Part shown: one piece after another, positions 1 to 8,484 of the stretch
Layout of the letters: each line of letters begins with the position of its first letter
Numbering within the stretch: the first letter of the stretch is position 1
From: Flavobacteriales bacterium
Lineage (GTDB): Bacteria; Bacteroidota; Bacteroidia; Flavobacteriales_C; GCA-002722245
Length of the DNA: 64,000 nucleotides
Assembly (NCBI GenBank): GCA_023251095.1
Contig: JAHEZL010000005.1
Coordinates: 62,001-126,000, forward strand
Direction: 5' to 3'
Translations under genes and position numbers: made by a program
The notes under the pieces: generated by a model
What the model saw: only the letters and a program-made list of their open reading frames with translations
What the model was told of the DNA's origin: nothing
The model's database searches: none

Positions 1-674
1 AAGCGGAAAGGAGCATGCGCCAGTTTTTTTGAAAAAGCCAGCTGAATATCCAAAGGCAAGGGCTCGTGGATTCCTTGATAAGTAGTAAACTGAGTTCCTA
101 TATTTCTCAGTACCAAAGAGGCTCCGAAAGCTTTTACAGGATTGTAATACGTTCCGGAAAAATCCATTGCCATCCCAACAGAACTGTATTGAAACAACTG
201 CGAATAAATTAATTTCAGGTTAGATCCTATGGAAAATTTCTCTCCGATTTTATGTCCCCAACCAACATTCAAAGCAGATTCACTTGCCGTGAAGGTTCCC
301 AATATTTTAGCTGTTTCATCGGCCTGAACAAAGGAACCGTAATTGAAATAGTTGATTCCTAAACTAACAGTGCCTTTATTCCCAAAATCCTTGATGTATC
401 CGGTATAGCCATAATTGATGTCACTGATGTAGTTCACATAATTCAACACCAAACGGTTGTCCATTTGTTTGGATAATAAAGACGGATTGGCGTAAACCTG
501 ACTTTCATCATTGTCCATCACCGGCACGAAATACCCTCCGGTTGCCGCGGCACGTGGCGAATTGGCTAAATTTAAAAACTGGTAAGTGGCCTGCCCTCCT
601 ATTTGTGAAAACACAGGATAAGCAGCCAAAGCGAACAAAAGAAAAAAGAAAATGTTTTTTGTAAAAAATCTCAT
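1..674 (-). CDS. porQ: Type IX secretion system protein PorQ (partial, C-terminus off window)
   Basis: The gene starts at ATG 672-674 on the minus strand and runs off the left edge, leaving about 224 residues visible. I translated it by hand. It opens with a signal peptide (FFFLLFALAAYPVFSQ) followed directly by IGGQATYQFLNLANSPRAA, which is the characteristic mature N-terminus of PorQ. The rest is rich in aromatic/Gly beta-strand patterns such as FSIGSNLKLIYSQLF, as expected of an outer-membrane barrel of the PorV/PorQ kind. In the family, PorQ is an outer-membrane component linked to the type IX secretion system used by Bacteroidota. A TATCTTCG box lies a few bases upstream of the ATG and resembles the phylum's -7 element. 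The function is assigned by recognised sequence, not by a search. Confidence 0.85.
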   Translation of the reverse strand, partial: MRFFTKNIFFFLLFALAAYPVFSQIGGQATYQFLNLANSPRAAATGGYFVPVMDNDESQVYANPSLLSKQMDNRLVLNYVNYISDINYGYTGYIKDFGNKGTVSLGINYFNYGSFVQADETAKILGTFTASESALNVGWGHKIGEKFSIGSNLKLIYSQLFQYSSVGMAMDFSGTYYNPVKAFGASLVLRNIGTQFTTYQGIHEPLPLDIQLAFSKKLAHAPFR

Positions 675-772
675 TTGAACGAAGATAAGAATTATGATAG
701 TGTTTAAAAATTGAAAAACGATAGCTCGTGTTTTTTATTTCCCTAAATTCGCGTTCTTAAAATTTTGTTCAC

Positions 773-1246
773 ATGGTCATTAAAACGAAAAAATACCAGC
801 TCACTCACTCTAAATACATTAAGCTGGCTCTTGGAATGTTGTTGCGCAAACAATGGTGGTACGGCTTCGGTCCGCTGGCAATTATATCTTTAGCTTTCAT
901 AACCAATTATTTCTGGACTTTCCTGATCATCGGTTTGTTGATTCCCATCGGATATATTTTGTTTTGGCTCATTCAGTTTGCCGGACTCACCCAGCACGAA
1001 ATGGGGAAAATCATGTTTTACAGCGTGAGCTACGATATCGACAGCAAGCAAATCATCATGAAGTTTGATGCCCAGCGCGGAATGCCAATGCAATGGAACA
1101 CCATTAAAACTGCGGCAAAAACCAAAGAGGCTTTCATCCTTTCATTTTCAAAAGCACAATTCTTCTATTTGCCTTTCGATATTTTCAGATCACAAAACGA
1201 CTTGAAACTCATGGAAACCATCATGAGCAGAAAGAACCTGATTTAG
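773..1246 (+). CDS. YcxB-like small membrane protein
   Basis: A 157-residue protein. After a basic N-terminus it has two adjacent membrane segments (about residues 30-48 and 49-70: FGPLAIISLAFITNYFW, then FLIIGLLIPIGYILFWLI). The cytosolic C-terminal half contains the pattern WNTIKTAAKTKEAFILSFS followed by AQFFYLPFDIF, which matches the C-terminal domain of YcxB-like proteins. The biochemical role of that family is not established. The stop is followed after one base by the TTG start of the DMT transporter, so the two are probably co-transcribed. The gene diverges from porQ across a 98-bp AT-rich gap that must hold both promoters. Confidence 0.7.
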   Translation: MVIKTKKYQLTHSKYIKLALGMLLRKQWWYGFGPLAIISLAFITNYFWTFLIIGLLIPIGYILFWLIQFAGLTQHEMGKIMFYSVSYDIDSKQIIMKFDAQRGMPMQWNTIKTAAKTKEAFILSFSKAQFFYLPFDIFRSQNDLKLMETIMSRKNLI

Positions 1247-1247
1247 T

Positions 1248-2141
1248 TTGAACTCTTTTTTGAAAGAAAAAAAATCGCTCGCTTATTTTCTGGCGCTCAC
1301 TGCTGCCGTATTATTTTCATCCAAAGCAGTATTGATTAAACTGAGCTATGAATATGAGGTTGACCGACTCACCATACTCACCCTTCGCTTAGGTTTTGCT
1401 TTCCCTATTTACCTGCTCATCAATACCTTCCGCTCTAAAAAAGAAGACCAAAAATCTGTTACTTCCAAAGACTGGATGCTGATTATTTTTTTAGGATTCA
1501 TCGGCTACTACATCTCCAGCTACCTTGATTTCTGGGGCTTACAATACATCAGCGCCGGATTGGAAAGACTGATTCTTTTTGTTTACCCCACCATCACTAC
1601 CATTTTAGCTGCGCTGATTTTAAAGAAAAAAATCACCACTAAACAAATCATTGCCATAGCCATCGCCTACTTCGGAATCTTCATTTCTTTTCAGGACAAC
1701 ATGGACGGCAATGAAAACATCTGGATGGGAGGATTGTTGGTTTTTTTAAGCGCGGTGACTTACGCTTTTTACTTAGTTGGCGCCGATAAACTCATTCCGA
1801 AATACGGCGCAACACGCTTTACCTCCTACTGCATGATCGTTTCGTGCTTAGTTGTTTTTATTCATTTTGCTCTTGAACAACCTTCCGATATTTTTAATTT
1901 ATCGTGGGAGGTTTATGGTTTAGGATTTATTCTTTCCATCTTTTGCACCGTGCTACCTACTTATATGATAGGCGAAGCCATTAAAAGAATTGGTGCTTCC
2001 AGCACTTCCATCCTCTCCACAGCCGGACCTGTTTCGGTAATTTTTATAGCGTATGTTGTTTTGGGAGAGCCGATCACTATCATTCAAATTGCGGGAACGG
2101 TAGTAGTTATCGTAGGAATTATTTATTTGATAAGGAAGTGA
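1248..2141 (+). CDS. EamA/DMT family transporter
   Basis: A 297-residue polytopic protein with about ten predicted hydrophobic segments arranged as two EamA repeats (roughly residues 12-145 and 160-295). The repeats carry typical patterns such as AAVLFSSKAVLIKL near the start, LERLILFVYPTITTILAAL in the first half and GPVSVIFIAYVVLGEPIT in the second. Members of this drug/metabolite superfamily export small metabolites or amino acids; the substrate cannot be told from sequence. The start is TTG 1248, because an in-frame stop (TGA 1239-1241) lies just upstream and no early ATG exists. The gene follows the YcxB-like gene with almost no gap. A degraded second copy of its 3' end lies downstream at 2405-2489. 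Confidence 0.85.
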   Translation: MNSFLKEKKSLAYFLALTAAVLFSSKAVLIKLSYEYEVDRLTILTLRLGFAFPIYLLINTFRSKKEDQKSVTSKDWMLIIFLGFIGYYISSYLDFWGLQYISAGLERLILFVYPTITTILAALILKKKITTKQIIAIAIAYFGIFISFQDNMDGNENIWMGGLLVFLSAVTYAFYLVGADKLIPKYGATRFTSYCMIVSCLVVFIHFALEQPSDIFNLSWEVYGLGFILSIFCTVLPTYMIGEAIKRIGASSTSILSTAGPVSVIFIAYVVLGEPITIIQIAGTVVVIVGIIYLIRK

Positions 2142-2156
2142 TTTTCGCGCGCTATC

Positions 2157-2315
2157 CTTGCGCACGCTCCGTTAAGTTTTCAACTTAACGGAATCTTTTC
2201 TTGAAGCTTTCAGCTTCTGTTATTCAATAAATTTTGATTTGAAAAGAAGCTGAAAGCTTCAAGAAAAGATTCCGCGAAGTTACGCTATCGCTAAACTTCG
2301 CGGAGCGAACGCAAG
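2157..2315. repeat. Nested inverted repeat, element E1
   Basis: A perfect 29-bp inverted repeat (2190-2218 with 2245-2273) separated by 26 bases. Each arm contains its own palindrome: GAAGCTTTCAGCTTC at 2203-2217 and GAAGCTGAAAGCTTC at 2246-2260. It is flanked by two smaller palindromes (2170-2190, and 2272-2281 with 2294-2303) and by an imperfect outer pair (2157-2171 with about 2301-2315). It lies just after the DMT transporter and could fold as a long cruciform or RNA hairpin. It has no coding capacity. Confidence 0.85.
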
Positions 2316-2320
2316 AAAGC

Positions 2321-2352
2321 TTAATCCGACAAAACACTCAACCTCAAAAATC
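2321..2352 (-). pseudogene. Relic copy of the 3' end of the FtsX-like permease gene
   Basis: These 32 bases are identical to 4143-4174, the last codons and stop of the permease gene (encoding FLRLSVLSD and TAA on the minus strand). Upstream of the shared stretch the two copies diverge and an in-frame stop appears, so this is a fragment, not a gene. Together with the intact permease end it forms a direct repeat around the gene at 2532-4124 and the relic at 2405-2489. The cause of the duplication is inferred, not seen. Confidence 0.7.
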
Positions 2353-2404
2353 ACCGCCTCTTAGGCTTCTTAAGACCGAAAGTTCCTTTCTCCTCTTAAT
2401 AACC

Positions 2405-2489
2405 CTAGGCGAGGGAACCGATAACAATTCCTCAGATATTAGGGACTGTTGTGGTAATTGGTGGGATTGTGTATTTGATTAGGAAGTGA
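2405..2489 (+). pseudogene. Relic 3' end of a second DMT transporter gene
   Basis: Reading frame 2427-2489 gives IPQILGTVVVIGGIVYLIRK and a TGA stop, which aligns with the end of the intact transporter (IIQIAGTVVVIVGIIYLIRK). Just upstream, codons for LGE and then, after a one-base shift, EPIT continue the match to the LGEPITI motif. The nucleotide sequence differs clearly from the intact gene, so this is the remnant of a diverged paralogue rather than a fresh copy. No other part of such a gene is visible. Confidence 0.65.
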
Positions 2490-2502
2490 TTTTTGTCTTG
2501 TA

Positions 2503-2524
2503 GAGACGCAAGATTTTACGTCTC
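2503..2524. repeat. Single short palindrome next to a gene end
   Basis: GAGACG and CGTCTC flank a ten-base centre. The sequence sits 8 bases beyond the stop of the minus-strand gene at 2532 and could form a hairpin in its transcript. It resembles half of the nested elements elsewhere in the window but is unpaired. Confidence 0.45.
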
Positions 2525-2531
2525 ACTCCGC

Positions 2532-4124
2532 CTACTTTACAATTATTTGCCCTAACCTAACATCTCCTTCCATAGTATCGTCATAATCAACAATAAAAGG
2601 GTTAAAACATACCGGTGCATTAGCTATAAGGGCTAAGAAAAATGTTGCCGTATAAGTGATTTTCTGTGTCATAAAATAATATCCTCCATCGCTGGAATTT
2701 TCATATTCGCTTTGGTACAAAGACGGCATCCTGATAGAGAGCAAGTCATCAATTCCCTTACTTCTCAAATCGATTTCCTGTCCGTCATAAGTACCATCTT
2801 TTTCTATTTTCAAACAAACGATCTTCCTAGGAAAAGTGATAGCTCCATTCGGCCCCATCCATTTTAAGGCATCAAAAATAAAAACCGAAAATCCGCTGGT
2901 GTTTTTTTTCACAAACATACTATTTCCCATTTTCGAACCATATGATCTCAGATCGATTTGCCTTGACCACAACAAATATCCTTGAGCATCTGTTTTTGCC
3001 ATCAACAAAAATGAATTCCCTGAGCCAAGCAGACCTAAATCTTTAAAGGAAATAAAAAAAACAACACCCAAATCATCTCCAATAATGGCTTCTTGATTTT
3101 GATACGTAAGTTTAACTTTTTTCTTTCTACCCAAAATATTTAGTGACACAGGAGTGTATTTTATCTCAGTCTCCATAAACAATTTTTTATCTACCGAAAA
3201 AGAATAAAAACTAAGCTCATCACCATTTTCTTCATTCTCCTTTTTGCAAGTTCCAAAAACTTGTATCTGATTGCCTGCCGAATGAATATTCACTGAAGTT
3301 ATTTTTTTATCAGAACTTATCCAATTATGTTCTAAATGCCCGCCATTAAGATCAATTCTTCCATATCCAATAACATCATTCTTCTCATAGGTAAAATATA
3401 GATCTCCATCGTATTTACTTCTTTCAAAAACCGTTCTTTCATATGACATCCCATCTACATCAATCAAGGAAACAGGAAGCTTAAATCTATTTAGAACTTC
3501 AGTCTCCAATGTTTTATGCACCACCACAACGTCAAGATTTTTCAATTTTAGTGACTTATCTCTTAAACCACTCACCAATACCAAATCATCATTCTTCTCA
3601 CTCAAAAAACCCTTAAACGACTTAAATGTAAAACCACCATAAAAAAAATCTTCTTTAGGACGCTCATATACTTTTTTCAACTCCGTATCCGACTTTAAAT
3701 CCTTATTAAAAACCTGCACATAAAATCGCACAACCTTTCCATTCTGCAACGCCCATAAAACATACAAAAAATCTTCTTTCACGTATACATTAATAAGATA
3801 CATGCTCCTCACTTTTTTGTGATCCTCCTTACTCAAACCAAAGCCTTTCAAAATCAGCTCACCTTCTCTCTTCATATTCTTTTTATTGAAAAGAATGACT
3901 TTATATTTCTCACGAACAGCAAACCCTATTTTCTCTTCATAAGAATGATTAAAAAACAAAGCATAGATATGTTTTGAATTATCTCCAACTATCCGTGAAA
4001 AGAAACCATCCGTTCTATTGTTAGTGCAGATTTTATCCGACAATTTAATTTCTGCATCAGAAGTGTTCGAATATGCAGCCGAGATCACACTCGACAGTAA
4101 CATTAATAGTATTATCTTTCTCAT
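2532..4124 (-). CDS. Secreted protein of unknown function, possible beta-propeller
   Basis: A 530-residue protein with a clear signal peptide (KIILLMLLSSVISAAYS). I do not recognise the family. The body consists of alternating beta-strand-like segments with recurring themes (FLYVLWALQNGKVVRFYV, GDLYFTYEKNDVIGYGRID, NQIQVFGTCKKEN, NSFLLMAKTDAQGYLLWSR), compatible with a propeller-like fold that reports named values; this is inference. The gene is visibly AT-rich compared with its neighbours. It lies 18 bases downstream of the permease stop on the same strand. It is bracketed by a 32-bp direct repeat of the permease 3' end (4143-4174 and 2321-2352), which suggests that it arrived or was rearranged as a unit. 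It could be cargo of a lineage-specific island. Confidence 0.75.
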   Translation of the reverse strand: MRKIILLMLLSSVISAAYSNTSDAEIKLSDKICTNNRTDGFFSRIVGDNSKHIYALFFNHSYEEKIGFAVREKYKVILFNKKNMKREGELILKGFGLSKEDHKKVRSMYLINVYVKEDFLYVLWALQNGKVVRFYVQVFNKDLKSDTELKKVYERPKEDFFYGGFTFKSFKGFLSEKNDDLVLVSGLRDKSLKLKNLDVVVVHKTLETEVLNRFKLPVSLIDVDGMSYERTVFERSKYDGDLYFTYEKNDVIGYGRIDLNGGHLEHNWISSDKKITSVNIHSAGNQIQVFGTCKKENEENGDELSFYSFSVDKKLFMETEIKYTPVSLNILGRKKKVKLTYQNQEAIIGDDLGVVFFISFKDLGLLGSGNSFLLMAKTDAQGYLLWSRQIDLRSYGSKMGNSMFVKKNTSGFSVFIFDALKWMGPNGAITFPRKIVCLKIEKDGTYDGQEIDLRSKGIDDLLSIRMPSLYQSEYENSSDGGYYFMTQKITYTATFFLALIANAPVCFNPFIVDYDDTMEGDVRLGQIIVK

Positions 4125-4142
4125 TATTTGTGAATAATTTAT

Positions 4143-5336
4143 TTAATCCGACAAAACACTCAACCTCAAAAATCTCTTTAAGAATAAAGCCATCACCACT
4201 ACCGACAAAACAAAAACACCAATCGGCAATAGCAAAACTTGAGTGGAGGTTTCTAAAATAAAATTAGGCATGAACTCATTCAATCCCGATTGAATTCCCG
4301 AGTTGATAATAGGCAACAACACAAATATTAAAATCAAGGGAAGCAGCTGCATCACTACAAATCCGTAAAACATATAGCCAAACAAAGTGCTAAGGCGATA
4401 ACCCAAACTGAACAACATTTTTAATTCTGCTTTGGCTTTAGAAACCAACAACTGAATATTCATCACCAAAGTATTCAAGGTTAAAATAACGATGAGTCCG
4501 CCTATCAATCCTAACACAGATAAAAACAATTTGATTTTTGTTTTCCCGCTTCCCGACAACAACTGATCTTTGTTGGTCACGTAACCGTTATTTTCTAAAA
4601 ACTGGTTCAGCGCGGGATTAGAAGCATCTTCCACTTCCAGCATCACACGCGAATAAGATCCTGTTTGTCCCTTACCAATATTTGCATTCGCCCAGTTCAA
4701 AAATTCCTGTGGAACGATGAGTGAATTGATTCTGTCGGAATAACCAACAATTTGGGTTTTCATTCTTTTTTCACCTTTCTCTCCACGAATGAACAAATCA
4801 AATTTACGATTCAGCAACAGCGATTTCGGAATTTGCGGAATGCCTTTTTTAGTTGGCGTAAATCCGAAACTCATCAGGTTGTAAAACTCGGTAGACATGA
4901 TGATAGGAACCACCTCTTCACCCTCTTTCCAGGTCCAGGCGGAAGGAACTTTATCAATGTATTTTTTTGAAATCGATTCAAAATAAATTTCCATGCGCAG
5001 GTTGATCGGCTCTCCGGTTTTCAACTCCACATCAAACTGATTGGCTTTAAACCCTTCGGCATCCAGAATAGCAGCATTTGATTTTATCTCTTTAATTTCC
5101 TGATCATCAAAAGTAGTGGAAGAAAATCCAAAAGTATTTAAATAGCCCACCGATTTATTGATCACTAAATAGTTGTTGGAAAAAGCGTCGTTATCGCTCA
5201 GCAATTCCTTGAAATTCAAATAGAGATTAATCGTTACCGCCATCAGAGAAACCCCTATCACCAAAGCAATCATCGTCAGCGCTAACTGAAAAAAGGATTG
5301 CTTTCCCCACAATATTTTAACTAAGAGCTTATTCAA
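4143..5336 (-). CDS. FtsX-like ABC transporter permease
   Basis: A 397-residue permease of the FtsX/MacB/LolE type. It has one N-terminal membrane segment (about residues 16-36), a large extracytoplasmic domain of some 220 residues, and three C-terminal membrane segments (about 270-295, 315-350 and 362-385). This is one module rather than the doubled arrangement of longer relatives. Such permeases pair with an ATPase to do mechanical work in the envelope, for example on lipoproteins, peptides or cell-wall enzymes, rather than classical transport. Its start overlaps the stop of the ATPase gene by four bases (ATGA), a strong sign of translational coupling. The DUF4836 lipoprotein immediately upstream may be a partner; that is inference. 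Confidence 0.85.
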   Translation of the reverse strand: MNKLLVKILWGKQSFFQLALTMIALVIGVSLMAVTINLYLNFKELLSDNDAFSNNYLVINKSVGYLNTFGFSSTTFDDQEIKEIKSNAAILDAEGFKANQFDVELKTGEPINLRMEIYFESISKKYIDKVPSAWTWKEGEEVVPIIMSTEFYNLMSFGFTPTKKGIPQIPKSLLLNRKFDLFIRGEKGEKRMKTQIVGYSDRINSLIVPQEFLNWANANIGKGQTGSYSRVMLEVEDASNPALNQFLENNGYVTNKDQLLSGSGKTKIKLFLSVLGLIGGLIVILTLNTLVMNIQLLVSKAKAELKMLFSLGYRLSTLFGYMFYGFVVMQLLPLILIFVLLPIINSGIQSGLNEFMPNFILETSTQVLLLPIGVFVLSVVVMALFLKRFLRLSVLSD

Positions 5337-5977
5337 AGTTTTAATTTTTTATGGTAATTGAAATGCTGGTCCTCAAACAAATTACAAGAGATCACTCCTG
5401 CCGAATTTTTTTGTGCAATTTCATTGATCAGCGCAATGGCTTTATTGGTATTCCCTTCATCCAAATGACTGAAAGCTTCGTCGAGAATCAGATATTTAAA
5501 AGGCTGACTCAATGCACGCAAAATACAAACGCGCTGGCGCTCCCCTCTCGACATTTGTTTACAAGGTTTTTCCAGCAAGCGCTCAATGCCTAGTTTTTCA
5601 GCATTAGCGATGATTTCCTCCGGAGTAAAAAAAGAAGTGAGTCGGTTTTTAATTTGAATATTTTCAATTCCTGTATATTCTTCCAGCAATTTTAAATCCT
5701 GGTAAATAATGGAAATTTCTGTTTGGCGCAACACACTCCATTGATCAGGAGAAAAACTTTTTGCTTTTTTATCGTCCATCAAAACAGCTCCGTCATAATC
5801 ATGACGCAAGCCGTATAAAATATGCGACAAGGTTGTTTTTCCCGTTCCCGACGGTGCGCAAACGTGGTAATTCAAGCCTTGCTGAAAAGTCACTTCTTTT
5901 CCCCACACGTCGGAATCCGACGAATAAGTTTCCTTAACGGGAAAGGGAATAACCTTATCAAAAACTATTTTATCCAT
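5333..5977 (-). CDS. ABC transporter ATP-binding protein with altered H-loop
   Basis: A 214-residue nucleotide-binding subunit for the neighbouring permease. Walker A is APSGTGKTT (41-49), the Q-loop is YQD (92-94), the signature is SRGERQR (143-149) and Walker B is LILDE (163-167), followed by the D-loop SHLD. The H-loop, normally of the form V-T-H-D, reads VISCNLFED (195-203), so the catalytic His position appears to be Asn. That suggests slow or altered hydrolysis, or a switch role. The signature motif SRGER also departs from LSGGQ. The protein is short, with about 30 residues before Walker A. The gene overlaps the upstream DUF4836 gene by one base and the permease gene by four, so all three form one operon. 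Confidence 0.85.
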   Translation of the reverse strand: MDKIVFDKVIPFPVKETYSSDSDVWGKEVTFQQGLNYHVCAPSGTGKTTLSHILYGLRHDYDGAVLMDDKKAKSFSPDQWSVLRQTEISIIYQDLKLLEEYTGIENIQIKNRLTSFFTPEEIIANAEKLGIERLLEKPCKQMSRGERQRVCILRALSQPFKYLILDEAFSHLDEGNTNKAIALINEIAQKNSAGVISCNLFEDQHFNYHKKLKL

Positions 5978-7521
5978 TATGCTTCAGGCTGAGTATCCAA
6001 AGCCTTCATCAGTTTAAGAATAGAAATTAAAATATTTTCTTCTTTGTTCACCGCATTCAATTCAAATTCAGAATGAGCAGTAGTTCCTTTTACAGGCTTG
6101 CTGATGATCTTGATTCCTTCAATGCTGGCTTCAATTTGTTTGGCTACTTTTTCAGCATCCGGACTGATTTCGGCCAAAGGTAATTTCTTGGTCACGTCTT
6201 TTACATTGATGGTCATCATGGATGAATTGTCATTTAAAATATCATTCGTCGCCATTGCTTTTCCGCTCATTATAGTAGCGATTGCAGCAGAATCAGAAAC
6301 GTAAAACATGTTTTTATCTTTAAAGAAAAGAAAGCCTTTACCCGGACCGAAAGAGTAAACTCCTTCTTTGTTAATTGCCGCAAAGTTGTACAACATTCTG
6401 TTCACCATTTGTTTCATCATGGCGGTGTCGGCCAGGGAAAGTCCAGCCACCACTGTAGGATAATAAGCAGGTTTCATTTCCATTCCCATTTCATATTCAC
6501 CTGATTCCTCATTCATTTCATACGTTTCTTTTTCTTCCATTCGCATTTGCAATCCGTCGAAAGAAACAAAAATATCTCCGTCGAGCATCATTGCCAAAGC
6601 CTCTGTATTCAAGCCTGTAGAAGCCAGCATCATATCGGCCATATCGCTTACTCCTGCCTGTTTCATGTATTCAGCCAAAGCCTTCATGTTGGCAGTTAAA
6701 CCTATTGACACCATTGCTTTGTTTACATCAGCTGCAACAGCTAATTCTTTCAACTTGCTTTCTTTTTGAAATACTTTCAGCAAAGTGCTTTTTTCATCAA
6801 AATACTGATCACAAGCCATAGCCAGCTTTCCGTTTTTGAAATTTGCAGTTCCTGTAAATTCCGATTTTTCAGGTTTTACATCAGGCATCATTTGCGACAT
6901 CATTGGATTGCTCGCCATCAAGCCTTTTTGAATCTCACCTGAATTCACCCACAAAGCAATATGATCTTCTCCGGTTAAAACTGTTTTTCCTTTGAATTCA
7001 GTAGACAACAATCCGCTTTTCTCATTATCAATTAAAGCCGCTACATAAGCCACCGCCTGTTTTATATCTTTTTGTCCGCTCACATAAAAAGCTGTTTTAC
7101 TGTTCCAAACCAATTGAGCATTTAACGAATTGGCTGCCTGAAAATCTCCTTCACCAACAACAGTATCTCCTTTAGTGGTTAAAAATTCAGCAAAAGCATC
7201 GGCATCATTTAAAGGAATAATAGCAACTACTACAGGTGTTGCGGCCGAATCAAAAAACACATAAGTTCTTTCCATGAATTCAACTCCCGTATTGGTTGGA
7301 TCTTCCATCAGCTGCTTTACAAAAGCATCTTTACTCACATTTTTAAATTTGAACAAATCACCGCCAAACAAAATATCCCATTTGATTTCATCAATAATCC
7401 CTTTCATGTTAATGGTCAACACAGCTTTTGCGGATTTAGGAATGTAATTTCCTCTTTCGGGAGCGCTACTGCAGGAATACAACAACACTGCTGCGGAAAG
7501 GATAAAAAGTAATTTTTTCAT
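5977..7521 (-). CDS. DUF4836 family lipoprotein
   Basis: The start is placed at ATG 7519-7521, giving MKKLLFILSAAVLLYSC, a signal peptide with a lipobox (LYSC); a longer reading frame begins 12 residues earlier but would spoil the signal. The mature protein opens with PKSAKAVLTINMKGI, typical of the Bacteroidota DUF4836 family. It continues with repeated blocks of the kind FVSFDGLQMRMEEKE and STMMTINVKDVTKKLP. About 514 residues in all, predicted to be anchored in the envelope. The function of the family is unknown. It is the first gene of a coupled trio with the ATPase and permease, so it may be the lipoprotein that this ABC system handles or is regulated by (inference). Confidence 0.8.
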   Translation of the reverse strand: MKKLLFILSAAVLLYSCSSAPERGNYIPKSAKAVLTINMKGIIDEIKWDILFGGDLFKFKNVSKDAFVKQLMEDPTNTGVEFMERTYVFFDSAATPVVVAIIPLNDADAFAEFLTTKGDTVVGEGDFQAANSLNAQLVWNSKTAFYVSGQKDIKQAVAYVAALIDNEKSGLLSTEFKGKTVLTGEDHIALWVNSGEIQKGLMASNPMMSQMMPDVKPEKSEFTGTANFKNGKLAMACDQYFDEKSTLLKVFQKESKLKELAVAADVNKAMVSIGLTANMKALAEYMKQAGVSDMADMMLASTGLNTEALAMMLDGDIFVSFDGLQMRMEEKETYEMNEESGEYEMGMEMKPAYYPTVVAGLSLADTAMMKQMVNRMLYNFAAINKEGVYSFGPGKGFLFFKDKNMFYVSDSAAIATIMSGKAMATNDILNDNSSMMTINVKDVTKKLPLAEISPDAEKVAKQIEASIEGIKIISKPVKGTTAHSEFELNAVNKEENILISILKLMKALDTQPEA

Positions 7522-7575
7522 TGTATAAATTTTAATGTGTGAGTAGTGAATTTTCAAAAATAATAAAAGCTGTGG

Positions 7576-8475
7576 TTAAAACAATCGCAAAAACTTACGT
7601 GGAATAGGCGTATCAAAACGCATTTCTTTTTTGGTGATTGGATGCGTGAATGCCAATACCCAGGCATGCAATCCCAAACGACCGATAGGATCTTCCTTGG
7701 CTCCATATTTTCTATCGCCTGCCACAGGATGTTTGATGTCCTTCATGTGCACACGCACCTGATTTTTGCGACCGGTTTCCAGATTCACTTTCAATAAAGA
7801 AAAATCTCTGGTGCTTTTCATCACTTCGTAATGCGTGATCGACAATACTCCGTGAGCGGGATTCTGACTGGAATAAACGATTAAAGCCGATGTTTCTTTT
7901 AAATAAGAGGTAATGGTGTCTTTCTGTTTTTCCACACAACCTTCTACAAGGGCGAGGTAAGTTCTTTCTTTAACTGCCGTGTTCCAGCCCTCCTGCAAGG
8001 TGCGTTGAGCAATTACATTTTTAGCATACAACATCAATCCCGAAGTATCCTTATCCAAACGATGCACAACAAATACTTTATTGTCGGCATGCTGAATTTT
8101 AACATGCGTACTCAACATGTTGTAAGCAGTATCTCTTTTTTCGGTAGCGGTTGCAACCGATAAAGTTCCAGCGTGTTTATCTATTACAATGATATCATCA
8201 TCTTCAAACACAATGGAAATTCCTCTGTATTGTTTTGCTTCGGGAACGCGACTCCAGCGCACCTCTACTTGCTGTCCGGGCTCCAGCGGATGATTATATT
8301 TTGTCTCCGCTTTCCCGTCCACTACAATGTGTCGGTCGCGCAATAATGTTTTAACATTGTCTCTGTTTTTACCGGGAAGATTGGCTATTAAAAACTTCAT
8401 CAGCTCGGCTTTCTCTTTCACTATAAAAACCGCGTTGGGTTTTTTAGGAACTCTATTAGTAGGTGTTCTTCTCAT
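7576..8475 (-). CDS. RluA family RNA pseudouridine synthase
   Basis: A 299-residue enzyme that isomerises uridine to pseudouridine in rRNA or tRNA. An S4 RNA-binding region occupies about residues 25-80 (VKTLLRDRHIVVDGKAE). The catalytic domain carries the family motif VHRLDKDTSGLMLYAKN, with the catalytic Asp in RLDKDTSG, followed by a C-terminal RKNQVRVHMKDIKHPVAGD block typical of RluA/RluD. The exact target position cannot be inferred. It sits nine bases downstream of the MsbA-like exporter gene on the same strand, so the two probably share a transcript. Confidence 0.9.
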   Translation of the reverse strand: MRRTPTNRVPKKPNAVFIVKEKAELMKFLIANLPGKNRDNVKTLLRDRHIVVDGKAETKYNHPLEPGQQVEVRWSRVPEAKQYRGISIVFEDDDIIVIDKHAGTLSVATATEKRDTAYNMLSTHVKIQHADNKVFVVHRLDKDTSGLMLYAKNVIAQRTLQEGWNTAVKERTYLALVEGCVEKQKDTITSYLKETSALIVYSSQNPAHGVLSITHYEVMKSTRDFSLLKVNLETGRKNQVRVHMKDIKHPVAGDRKYGAKEDPIGRLGLHAWVLAFTHPITKKEMRFDTPIPRKFLRLF

Positions 8476-8484
8476 AATTTCATT

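Noticed and set aside
1953-2165. Minus-strand open frame over the DMT gene end
   Set aside because: It lies opposite a clear gene and has no recognisable protein features.
2142-2531. Possible small RNA or tRNA in the gap
   Set aside because: The structure is explained by palindromes and relic gene ends; no tRNA fold or known RNA motif is visible.
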